Source: Nevskia sp. (GTDB taxonomy: Bacteria > Pseudomonadota > Gammaproteobacteria > Nevskiales > Nevskiaceae). From it: a DNA stretch of 64,000 nucleotides. Under the pieces are notes generated by a model. That model was not told the origin of the DNA. It made no database searches and saw nothing but the letters and a program-made list of their open reading frames with translations. The stretch covers positions 19,882-83,881 of the forward strand of contig NZ_JAKFUM010000014.1 of the NCBI RefSeq assembly GCF_021732705.1, in the 5' to 3' direction. Each line of letters opens with the position of its first letter. Within the stretch, counting starts at the first letter, position 1. Positions 52,846-61,237 of this stretch are shown here, one piece after another. The translations under genes and the position numbers were made by a program.

Positions 52846-55482
52846 TTACTTCGAAATGGTGCCTGACTTCGCCAGTTCTTCGGCGCGCGCCGCGGCCGCC
52901 ATCTTCTCCGGCTTCAGCAGGAAGAAGGCGAAGGCCGGCAGCAGCAGCACCGCAGCGACCGCGTTGGCGAGGAACATGATGGTCAGCAGCACGCCCATGT
53001 CGACCTGGAACTGCAGGCCCGAGAACAGCCAGGTGCAGACCGAGCCGGCCAGCGCCAGCGAGGTGAACACCACCGCCTTGCCGGTCTGGTGCAGCGTCTG
53101 CTTGTAGGCATCGCGCAGGGTCATGCCGTTCTTCACGCATTCCTCGAGCACGGAATAGATGTAGATGCCGTAGTCGACACCAATGCCCGCCGCGAACGCC
53201 GCCACCGGCAGGGTCGAGACCTTGATGCCGATCTGCAGCCAGACCATCACCGCGTACGACATCACCGACACCAGCGCCAGCGGGAACAGCACGCAGATCA
53301 CGCTCGGAATGGTTCGGAACGAGATGTAGACGCACAGCGCGATGCCGGCATAGACCCAGAACAGCACCGTCGGCTCGGTTTCGGCGACGACGTCATTGAC
53401 CGCCGCCATCACGCCGACGTTGCCGGTGGCGAGCTTGAACTGCACCGGCGCATCGGCTGGCTGCTCGGCGATGAACTTGTTGACCGAGGCCACGATGCCG
53501 TCGATGGTTTCGGCCTTGTGATCGGCGGTGAAGATGAACACCGGAATCGCCGAGCAGTTCTCGTTCAGCAGGCCGGTCGACGACGGGAACGGCTGCACCG
53601 TGATCACCAGCGCGCCGCTTTCACGCGGCAGCGCGTTCCACTTCGGGTTCGATTCGCCGTAGCTGTTGAAGACCTTCTTCTGGACCTTCGGCAGCGACAG
53701 GGTCGACTGCACGCCCGGCGTGTTCTCCATGCGCCACGCGAAGCGGTCGATGTTGTCGACCACGGCGTGATCGATGCAGCCGTCGGCCTTCGATTCAGCG
53801 ATGACCTTCATCACGTCGACGCCGATCGCGAAGTTCTGCACCACCGTCTTCGAGTCCTGGTTGTAGCGCGAGTCCGGACGCAGTTCCGGCACGCCCTCGT
53901 GCAGTTCGCCGATCTTCAGCTGCTTGCCGACATGGTTGCTGTAGGCATAGAACGCGATCGACAGCACGATCGTCGCGATCGCGTAAGGCTTCAGCGTCAG
54001 CAGCGACACGGCATCCCAGATCGGCTCGAAGTACTTGTCACGGCGCGCCTGGTGCGCGCGGAACTCGACCGGGTTCTTGATGTACGCGAACGACAGCAGG
54101 CACGGCAGCAGCACCTTCTTGCAGAAGATGATCGCGACAAGGCCGAACATGGCGTTGACCGCCATTTCCTGAACGATGCCGATCGGCACCAGTAGGATCG
54201 TGCCGAAGCCGACGACATTGGTCAGCACCGCCGAGATGCCCGGCACGACCAGCCGGCGATAGGTGGCGCGCGAGGCTTCGAAGCTGGCCAGGCCGTGGTC
54301 GGCCACTTCATACAGCCAGAAGCTGGTGATCTGGATGCCGTGCGACACGCCGATCGACAGCACCAGGAACGGCACGAGGATGCCGAACGGATCCAGCGCG
54401 TAGCCGAACAGGTGCAGCAGCCCCAGTTCCCAGATCACCGCCAGCACGGCGCACGACAGCGGAATCAGCGCGATCAGCGCGGAGCCGGTGTACAGCGTCA
54501 GCAGGCCCCAGGTCAGCACCAGGGTCAGCGCAAAGAAGCCGACGACCTCGCCGATCGAGTCGGCGACATCGCCGACGACCTTGGCGAAGCCGACGATGGC
54601 GATGTCGATGTTCGGGTTGTAGGTCGGGTTGTCGACTTCGGCAACCTCGAAATCGCTGCCTTTCAGCGAGAACGTCTGGTTGCTGCCGTCGCCGGCTTCG
54701 ACATCGACATCGACGGTGGCGAAGCGGAACAGCAGGCCGCGCGGGTCGTGGTAGACGCGCTTGACCACTTCGCCGGCCTTCAGCGGCTCGCGGTCGGCCT
54801 TGAGCTTGTACTCGTACATCTTCGGGTTGATGTACTTCTGGCGGATGTCCTCGATCAGGCCCGCGGTCTTGATGTAATCGATGGTCTTGCCGGTGATCGG
54901 ATCGCGCTCGAGCAGTTCCGAGAAGATCATCGCGCCGCGCTGGTCGTTGGCGACAAGACGGCCGACGATGCCAGCCTTCGAGACGTTGGCCCGAACCTTT
55001 TCGAGGTTCTCCGGCGTCGGCGTGAAGTCCGCCGAGATCACGTTGCCGCCCGCGAAGCCTTCCTCGACCACTTCGAGGTAGCGCACGTCCGGCGTGAAGA
55101 TCGAGCTGACGCGCGCGCGGTCCGTGCCCGGCAGGAAGTTCACCGAATCGGTGGCGGCCCGCAGCGTGGTCATGAACGACGGGTTGTAGATGTCCTTCTC
55201 TTTCTTTTCGGTGACCGCGAACAGCACCAGGTTCGCGCCGCCGAATTCCTTTTCGTACTGCTTGAAGATCTGGATGTACGGATGGCCGAGCGGCAGCTGC
55301 TTCTCGAAGCCGGAGTCGATCTTGAGCTGGAGCGCTTCGAAGATCATGAACGCCGTGACGATCGCCAGCACCAGCATGGTACGGCCACGGTTGCCGAAGA
55401 CGATGGGCTCAGTGACGCGGACAAACAGTTTTGAGAATTTGCCCTGTGCTTCTGAGTGCGTCGCGCGCTCCCTCTTGAACAT
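52846..55482 (-). CDS. RND/MMPL-superfamily exporter
   Basis: 878 residues. It has two MMPL halves, each with one N-terminal helix, a large periplasmic loop and five helices. The conserved membrane motifs are intact: VLSIGVSHGIQITSFW in the first half and AAGIGVDYGIYIYSVLEE (about 760-777) in the second, with the Asp-Tyr pair of proton-driven MMPL proteins. First gene of the operon with DUF1329, DUF1302, YCF48 and the helical-repeat protein. A GC-rich hairpin lies just before its ATG and no clear Shine-Dalgarno is seen. Confidence 0.88.
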   Translation of the reverse strand: MFKRERATHSEAQGKFSKLFVRVTEPIVFGNRGRTMLVLAIVTAFMIFEALQLKIDSGFEKQLPLGHPYIQIFKQYEKEFGGANLVLFAVTEKKEKDIYNPSFMTTLRAATDSVNFLPGTDRARVSSIFTPDVRYLEVVEEGFAGGNVISADFTPTPENLEKVRANVSKAGIVGRLVANDQRGAMIFSELLERDPITGKTIDYIKTAGLIEDIRQKYINPKMYEYKLKADREPLKAGEVVKRVYHDPRGLLFRFATVDVDVEAGDGSNQTFSLKGSDFEVAEVDNPTYNPNIDIAIVGFAKVVGDVADSIGEVVGFFALTLVLTWGLLTLYTGSALIALIPLSCAVLAVIWELGLLHLFGYALDPFGILVPFLVLSIGVSHGIQITSFWLYEVADHGLASFEASRATYRRLVVPGISAVLTNVVGFGTILLVPIGIVQEMAVNAMFGLVAIIFCKKVLLPCLLSFAYIKNPVEFRAHQARRDKYFEPIWDAVSLLTLKPYAIATIVLSIAFYAYSNHVGKQLKIGELHEGVPELRPDSRYNQDSKTVVQNFAIGVDVMKVIAESKADGCIDHAVVDNIDRFAWRMENTPGVQSTLSLPKVQKKVFNSYGESNPKWNALPRESGALVITVQPFPSSTGLLNENCSAIPVFIFTADHKAETIDGIVASVNKFIAEQPADAPVQFKLATGNVGVMAAVNDVVAETEPTVLFWVYAGIALCVYISFRTIPSVICVLFPLALVSVMSYAVMVWLQIGIKVSTLPVAAFAAGIGVDYGIYIYSVLEECVKNGMTLRDAYKQTLHQTGKAVVFTSLALAGSVCTWLFSGLQFQVDMGVLLTIMFLANAVAAVLLLPAFAFFLLKPEKMAAAARAEELAKSGTISK

Positions 55483-55867
55483 GAAAAGGCCGGTTCCGGG
55501 AACCGGCAGCTGGCGTCTCGTACGCTGCTCGAAGGCAGGTCGAGAATTCCTGATTACTGAATGCTCGTTTAATGCGGCGCCATCCTAACGGCCTTCCCGC
55601 GACATCGCCATGCTTTCCAAGCACCCGGCCACCGGTAAGACCTCTGACCTTCCGGAGCGCGGCCGCCAATATACGCCGTGGCCGTACTCCGGAGAATGGT
55701 CCGAAGCGGATTTTGGTGTGACATTTCCGGACATCGCTTTGCCAGCCGGCCTGGTCGACGTCATCGCAACATCCCGGTGCCGGCCGCGTTCGGCGGGGCG
55801 GCCGAGCGCGAAACGACGCCGGAGCTGCGATCGGCAGCGCCGGCGTCGGCTGAGCGCAATGCGAACT
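55483..55867. other. Intergenic region upstream of the RND operon and downstream of alkB
   Basis: No gene is supported in these 385 bp. Next to the RND start is an inverted repeat (GCCGGTT CCGGG AACCGGC, 55488-55506), followed on the minus strand by CTTTTC and then the ATG. This looks like a terminator or attenuator immediately before the coding region. The RND promoter should lie here but no convincing -35/-10 pair is seen. Confidence 0.6.
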
Positions 55868-57277
55868 TCAGGCGATACGGACGAAATCCGGCTTTTCGCG
55901 AACCGCGCACTGCGGGCAGGTCCAGGCCGTCGGCAATTCGGACCAGCGGGTGCCGGCGGCCCAGCCTTCGTTCGGACAGCCGCGGGACTCGGCGTAGACA
56001 AATCGGCAGTTCGGGCAGCTGTAGGCACGCCCCTCGCCGACGTCGGCGATCGCCGGCTCGGGCCGCAGCGTCGCGACTGGCGCGAGCACCTCGGCAGCCG
56101 GCGCTGCCGAGGCCGGACGATGCCAGCGGCGCATCAGCGCTTCGCGCTTCGACGGCTCGATTCGGGCGCGGGTCAGGTCATAGCCGTAGTGGGCGGCGAC
56201 GCGGCCGTCCATCAGCCGATACCACAGCCACGGGATGTAGGCGACGAACAGCAGCGAGCCGTAGCCAGTCGGCAACTGCGGGCTCTGCTCGAAGTGCCGG
56301 AGGGCCTGATAGCGGCGCGTCGGATTGGCGTGGTGATCGGAATGACGCTGCAGCTGATAGAGCAGCAGGTTGGTCACGACGTGGTTCGAGTTCCACGAAT
56401 GTTCCGGTGCGCAGCGCTCGTAGCGGCCATCCGCCAGCTTCTTGCGCGACAGGCCGTAATGCTCGAGGTAGTTCACCACTTCGAGCAGCGAGGCACCGAA
56501 GAACGCCTGCACCACGAGGAAGGCCAGCGCCGGCCAGCCGAGCCAGACCGTCAGCGCGCCGAAGAACAGCACGGTCATCGCCCAGGCCTGGATGTTCTCG
56601 TTGTCCAGACTCAGCACCGGCTTGCCGAGGCGCTCCAGCCGCTCGCGCTCGATCCGCCATGCCGAGCGGATGCTGCCGATCATCGTGCGCGGCAGGAAGG
56701 CCCAGAAGTTCTCGCCCATGCGGGAGCTGGCCGGATCTTCAGGCGTCGCCACGTGCTTGTGGTGCCCCTTGTTGTGCTCGACGAAGAAGTGACCGTAGGC
56801 GACCGGTGCCAGCGTCAGCTTGGCCAGCCAGCGTTCGAGCGCTTCCTTCTTGTGGCCGAGCTCGTGCGCGGTGTTGATGCCGACACCATTGATCATGCCG
56901 GTGGAGATCAGCACGCCGACGAGCTGCACCAGGTTCAGGTCCTGCGTCATCGCCAGCCAGGCGCCGAGGCCGGTGACGAGGAACTGCGCCGGGATGTACG
57001 CGAACACGATGGCGCGGTAGTAGCGGTCATCCTCGAGCTGCTGCACGGCGGTTTCCGGCGCGTTGACGACATCGGTGCCGATGAACCAGTCGAGCAGCGG
57101 CGCAATGACATAGAACAGCACCGGGCCGATCCAGCACAGCACGGTCGAGCCGGTCAGCGGCACCGATGCCAGCGCCAGCAGCACGATCACCGGCAGCGCG
57201 GGGCTCGCCAGCCAGAGATAACGCTTGCCGTCCCGCCAGCGGACGGACGACGAAGCCGGGTTCGCGATGCTTGCCAT
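55868..57277 (-). CDS. alkB: Alkane 1-monooxygenase fused to rubredoxin
   Basis: 469 residues from the ATG at 57277 (AGGAG upstream). Membrane helices alternate with the di-iron histidine boxes HELGH (138-142), EHNKGHH (167-173), NYLEHYG (269-275) and HSDHH (312-316). A ~30-residue linker joins a C-terminal rubredoxin domain with iron-binding Cys pairs CPNC (421-424) and CPQC (454-457) and ELPTAWTCP. AlkB hydroxylates the terminal carbon of medium- to long-chain alkanes at the inner membrane; the fused rubredoxin supplies electrons. An AraC regulator is divergent and a flavin monooxygenase lies beyond it. Confidence 0.93.
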   Translation of the reverse strand: MASIANPASSSVRWRDGKRYLWLASPALPVIVLLALASVPLTGSTVLCWIGPVLFYVIAPLLDWFIGTDVVNAPETAVQQLEDDRYYRAIVFAYIPAQFLVTGLGAWLAMTQDLNLVQLVGVLISTGMINGVGINTAHELGHKKEALERWLAKLTLAPVAYGHFFVEHNKGHHKHVATPEDPASSRMGENFWAFLPRTMIGSIRSAWRIERERLERLGKPVLSLDNENIQAWAMTVLFFGALTVWLGWPALAFLVVQAFFGASLLEVVNYLEHYGLSRKKLADGRYERCAPEHSWNSNHVVTNLLLYQLQRHSDHHANPTRRYQALRHFEQSPQLPTGYGSLLFVAYIPWLWYRLMDGRVAAHYGYDLTRARIEPSKREALMRRWHRPASAAPAAEVLAPVATLRPEPAIADVGEGRAYSCPNCRFVYAESRGCPNEGWAAGTRWSELPTAWTCPQCAVREKPDFVRIA

Positions 57278-57370
57278 GATGCGGTCTCCTGCAGGTGCGG
57301 CACCGGTATCGGCGACCGCGATTGAACGTGAGCGCAGTGTGTGCCGTGACGCCGCATCCGGCCGGTCATT

Positions 57371-57407
57371 TCTTGACATTGCATGGTCATTTCCAGACAG
57401 TGCACCG
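57371..57407. promoter_or_regulatory. Direct-repeat operator between alkB and its AraC regulator
   Basis: Two 16-bp half-sites, TCTTGACATTGCATGG and TCCAGACAGTGCACCG (11 of 16 identical), lie 21 bp apart, two helical turns. Direct repeats at that spacing are typical of AraC/XylS sites. They are about 95-130 bp from the alkB ATG and 50-85 bp from the regulator ATG. Confidence 0.5.
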
Positions 57408-57455
57408 AAACCGGGCGTCAACACGCCCCCGCGCGACGCTCTGGAGGAGGTTCCA

Positions 57456-58493
57456 ATGGCCGGTGTCGATCGCGCCCTGCCCGCGCGCTACTTCGGGCGG
57501 CTGCTCGAATTGCTGCAGGACAGCGCCGTGCCGATCGCCCCGCTGATCGACGGGCTCGGAATCGATGCGGCCGCGCTGGCTGCACCGGAATCGACCCTGC
57601 GGCTGTCGCAGGTCGAAACGCTGATCGAGCGGGTGGCGGCCGAGACCGGCCGCGTCGACTGGGGTTTCGATCTGGGCCTTCGGCTGCGACTGACCTCGCA
57701 CCTGATCCTCGGTTACGGCCTGCTGGCGAGCCCGACCTTGGGCTACGCGCTGCAGATGCTGTCGCGCTACTTCTCGCTGGCAACGCCGACCTTCCGGGCG
57801 CGATTCCGGCGCGACGTGCAACACGGCACATTCCTGCTGATTCCGGCGCTGCCGATGAGTCACGCCTGCCTCGTGTTCCACACCGATGCCATCGCTGCGG
57901 CGGTCGATCTGGTGCTGCACGAGCTGCTCGGCGAGCGGACACCGCGCTACGAACTGGATCTGGCGCTGGATCTGCCGCATCGGGTCCGCTACCGGGAGTT
58001 GTCGGACGCGCGCTGCCGTTTTGGCGTCGGCGACATGGCCGGCATCCGCGTGCGGCTGCCGATCGCGGTGGTCGACGCACCGCTGACGCTGGCCGATGCC
58101 ACGGCGCTGAAGGCGGCTGAATCGCGGTGCGAAGCGACTTTCCGCAGCGTCATCGCGCAGGGTGAAGTCGGCGCCTGGGTGCGCATGATGCTGCGCGAGT
58201 CGAGCGGCGGCCTGCCATCGCTCGATGATCTTGCGCACACGCTGAACCTGTCGGCCCGCACGCTGGATCGCTATCTGAAGGCCGAGGGCATCGGCTTCCG
58301 GCAGCTGGCGTCGGACGCGATCGTCGAGCGCGCCCGCGGCCTGCTGGCGCAGGGCCACTCGGTGACGGCCGTGGCACTCGAACTTGGCTACACCGATGCC
58401 TCGAACTTCGGCCGCGCCTTCCGCCGCGCGACCGGTACCAGCCCCGGCAATGCCGGCCGCGCCGTTGCGGGCGCAGCCGGCAGCAGCGGCTAG
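57456..58493 (+). CDS. AraC-family transcriptional regulator (alkB-linked)
   Basis: 345 residues with a very strong ribosome-binding site (GGAGGAGG). The N-terminal two-thirds is an Arabinose_bd-type sensor domain (RVDWGFDLGLRLRLTSHLIL). The C-terminal double HTH includes LDDLAHTLNLSARTLDRYLK and VTAVALELGYTDASNFGRAF. It is divergent from alkB and probably activates it with alkanes or a fatty-acid-like effector. Its TAG stop shares a CTAG palindrome with the stop of the convergent monooxygenase gene. Confidence 0.9.
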   Translation: MAGVDRALPARYFGRLLELLQDSAVPIAPLIDGLGIDAAALAAPESTLRLSQVETLIERVAAETGRVDWGFDLGLRLRLTSHLILGYGLLASPTLGYALQMLSRYFSLATPTFRARFRRDVQHGTFLLIPALPMSHACLVFHTDAIAAAVDLVLHELLGERTPRYELDLALDLPHRVRYRELSDARCRFGVGDMAGIRVRLPIAVVDAPLTLADATALKAAESRCEATFRSVIAQGEVGAWVRMMLRESSGGLPSLDDLAHTLNLSARTLDRYLKAEGIGFRQLASDAIVERARGLLAQGHSVTAVALELGYTDASNFGRAFRRATGTSPGNAGRAVAGAAGSSG

Positions 58494-60013
58494 GCGGCGA
58501 TCGCCTGCGGTGCCGCGGCAACTGCCGCGCGCTGCTCGAAATCGTCGAGCTTCAGGGTCGCGACCTGCTTCGCGTACTCGTGCATGAAGCCGACCCAGCT
58601 GACGGTGTTCTTGCCATCGGCGGTGATGTACCAGCTGTGGCAGCCGGTCTCGTAGACCGAATCTTCCTTGCTGCGCCGGCGCAGCATCAGGTTGTAGTCG
58701 CCGAGGCGCTGCGGCTTCACGTCGAGCCAGCTCAGTGATTTGCTGGACAGCGCCTGCACCGCCTGCCGCACGTACTTCTGCTGCGCTTCGAGCATGTAGA
58801 TGATCGAGCCGGCGCCGAGATTGGTGTTCGGCCCATAAATGATGAACAGGTTCGGGAAGCCGGACACGGTCATGCCCATGTAGGCCTCGGCTCCGCCCTG
58901 CCAGCGCTCGTTCAGGGTCTGGCCACCGCGGCCGGTGATCGTCATCGGGGCGAGGAAGCCGGTGGCTTCAAAGCCGGTGCCGTAGATGATGGCGTCGACC
59001 TCGCGGTGCGTGCCGTCGTTGGCGACGATGCCGGTCGGCGTGATCTCGCGGACGCCGTCGGTGACCAGTTCGACATTCTTCGACGCCAGCGCCGGCAGCC
59101 ATTCGTTCGACAGCAGCACGCGTTTGCAGCCCACCGGGTAGTCCGGCGTCAGCTTGCGCCGCAGTTCCGGGTCCTTCACCTGTGCCTTCATCAGCAGTTT
59201 GGCGGCGGTGCGGAAGATGAACGCGGCCGGCTTGTTGAACGTGGCCTTGCGCTGCAGCGCCGAGCCGAGGAACTCGAACCACCAGAAAATGCGGGCGCGA
59301 TCGAGGTCATGCAGCAGCGGTATCTTTTCGAGCAGCGCGCGCTCGAAAGCGTTGAACTTGCGATCGACCTTCGGCACGGTCCAGCCGGGCGAGCGCTGGT
59401 AAACGTCCATGCGCGCCACGCTCGGCTGCAATGCCGGCACGAACTGCACGGCGCTCGGGCCAGTGCCGATGACCGCCACGCGCTTGCCGGTGAAGTCCAG
59501 ATCGTGCCGCCAGCGCGCCGAGTGGAATGCAGCGCCCTGGAACTGCTCGGCTCCCTTGATCGCCGGGATCGCCGGCTTGTGGAGCTGGCCGACCGACGAG
59601 ATCAGCACCTGCGCCTCGGCCGTGCTGCCATCGGCGAAGCGCAGCTGCCACAGGCCGCGACTTTCATCGAAATCGGCGGCCTTCAGCTCCTTGCCGAAAC
59701 GCACGTGGCGGCGCAGGTCGTGCTTGTCGGCAACATGCTTGAGATAGGCAAGGATTTCCGTCTGCTTGCCATAGCGGTAGGCCCACGGGTAATGCGGCTC
59801 GAACGCGAACGAATACAGATGCGACGGCACGTCGCAGGCCGCGCCGGGATAGGTGTTCTCCCGCCAGGTGCCACCGACATCGTCACCCTTCTCGTAGATC
59901 GTGAACGAGTCGATGCCGGCCTGCTTCAGATAGTAGGCCTGACCCAGGCCACCGAAACCGGTGCCGATGATCGCGATGCTGACCTTCTGGGATGGAACGG
60001 GGGACGGGGACAT
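58490..60013 (-). CDS. Flavin-containing (Baeyer-Villiger-type) monooxygenase
   Basis: 507 residues from the ATG at 60013 (AGGAG upstream). FAD motif GTGFGG (17-22), the Baeyer-Villiger fingerprint FQGAAFHSARW (158-168) and NADPH motif GTGPSA (183-188) are present. Such enzymes insert oxygen into ketones, making esters, which would suit sub-terminal alkane or cyclic ketone breakdown beside AlkB. The substrate is not determinable. A second AraC regulator is divergent. Confidence 0.9.
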   Translation of the reverse strand: MSPSPVPSQKVSIAIIGTGFGGLGQAYYLKQAGIDSFTIYEKGDDVGGTWRENTYPGAACDVPSHLYSFAFEPHYPWAYRYGKQTEILAYLKHVADKHDLRRHVRFGKELKAADFDESRGLWQLRFADGSTAEAQVLISSVGQLHKPAIPAIKGAEQFQGAAFHSARWRHDLDFTGKRVAVIGTGPSAVQFVPALQPSVARMDVYQRSPGWTVPKVDRKFNAFERALLEKIPLLHDLDRARIFWWFEFLGSALQRKATFNKPAAFIFRTAAKLLMKAQVKDPELRRKLTPDYPVGCKRVLLSNEWLPALASKNVELVTDGVREITPTGIVANDGTHREVDAIIYGTGFEATGFLAPMTITGRGGQTLNERWQGGAEAYMGMTVSGFPNLFIIYGPNTNLGAGSIIYMLEAQQKYVRQAVQALSSKSLSWLDVKPQRLGDYNLMLRRRSKEDSVYETGCHSWYITADGKNTVSWVGFMHEYAKQVATLKLDDFEQRAAVAAAPQAIAA

Positions 60014-60129
60014 CGGGGCTCCTGGGAATGCGAACGGAATCGGACCGCGTGCCGACGGTGTGCACTGTAGGGCTTCCGCGCTCGCCTGAAGATGGTGCAA
60101 GCGGACCACGACGTGATAATTTCGGACAC

Positions 60130-61146
60130 ATGCACCAGTGGAACGTCCGCCGTGGAATCGCCAGCAGCCGCATGCTTTGCGGGCTTGCCGAAGAGTACGG
60201 CCTGACTGCGGAAATCTGCCTCGCGGGCACCGGCATCCGGACGAAGGATCTGGACAATCCGGCCGGCGAGATCGATGCGACGCAGGAGTTCGGCGTCATC
60301 CGCAACCTGTTGACGGCCTTGGCGCCGCGCGGCGTCAGCGACATCGAACTCGCGATTCGCGCCGGCGCCCGCTACCACCTGACGACCATGGGCATCTGGG
60401 GCTTCGCGATGGCGAGCTCGGCCACCTTGCGCAGCGCGCTGGCCGTGGGCCTTCGCTACCTGGATCTGACCTACAGCGTGAACCGGATCTGGCTCGAGGA
60501 ATCGTCGTCCAGCGCCTGTCTGGTGATCGACGAAAGCGGCGCGCCACCGGACCTGTCCCAGTTTGTCGTGCTGCGCGACATGGCGGCCGTCCAGACCATC
60601 AACCGCGAACTGCTGGCCACGCCGGTGATGCCGCAGGCGGTCAGCCTGCGCTATCCGTACCGCGACCATGCGGCGCTGTTCCGCGAGACGTTCGGCCAGT
60701 TGCCGTCATTCTCCGGCGTTCGCAATCACATCGAACTGGCGCCTGGCGTGCTCGAAGCCCCGCTGCCGCAGGCGAACGAACTGATGCGCCAGTCCTGCGA
60801 GGATCAGTGCCGCCAGTTGCTGGCGCGCCGTCGCAGTCGTGCCGGCATCGCCGGGCGGGTTCGAGACCGGCTGCTGCAGACCCCGGGCCGTCTGCCGGAC
60901 ATGGAAGCGATCGCAAGCGAATTGAACATGACGTCGCGTCATCTGCGCCGCCTGCTGCAGGCCGAAGGCTCGTCGTACCGGGCCTTGGTCGACGAGGTTC
61001 GGCAGGCGCTGGCCGAAGAGCTGCTATCGACTGCGCGGATGAAGATGGACGAGGTCGCCGAGCGGCTGGGCTATGCCGAGCGCGCCAGCTTCGCGCACGC
61101 ATTCAAGCGCTGGAAAGGGGTTGCCCCGAGCGCGTATCGAAGCTGA
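60130..61146 (+). CDS. AraC-family transcriptional regulator (monooxygenase-linked)
   Basis: 338 residues from the ATG at 60130. The N-terminal Arabinose_bd-like domain (LAIRAGARYHLTTMGIWGFA) and C-terminal double HTH (MEAIASELNMTSRHLRRLLQ; MDEVAERLGYAERASFAHAF) give the OruR/MmoR layout. It is divergent from the flavin monooxygenase across 116 bp, so that gene is the likely target. Its start has no obvious Shine-Dalgarno. Confidence 0.88.
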   Translation: MHQWNVRRGIASSRMLCGLAEEYGLTAEICLAGTGIRTKDLDNPAGEIDATQEFGVIRNLLTALAPRGVSDIELAIRAGARYHLTTMGIWGFAMASSATLRSALAVGLRYLDLTYSVNRIWLEESSSSACLVIDESGAPPDLSQFVVLRDMAAVQTINRELLATPVMPQAVSLRYPYRDHAALFRETFGQLPSFSGVRNHIELAPGVLEAPLPQANELMRQSCEDQCRQLLARRRSRAGIAGRVRDRLLQTPGRLPDMEAIASELNMTSRHLRRLLQAEGSSYRALVDEVRQALAEELLSTARMKMDEVAERLGYAERASFAHAFKRWKGVAPSAYRS

Positions 61147-61237
61147 TCGTGGGAGCGTGACGCGATCTGCATGAAACTTGCTCGGATCATCGTCCGAGTG
61201 CCGCAGTCGGCAATGGCTGATGACAGTGGAGTCCCGC

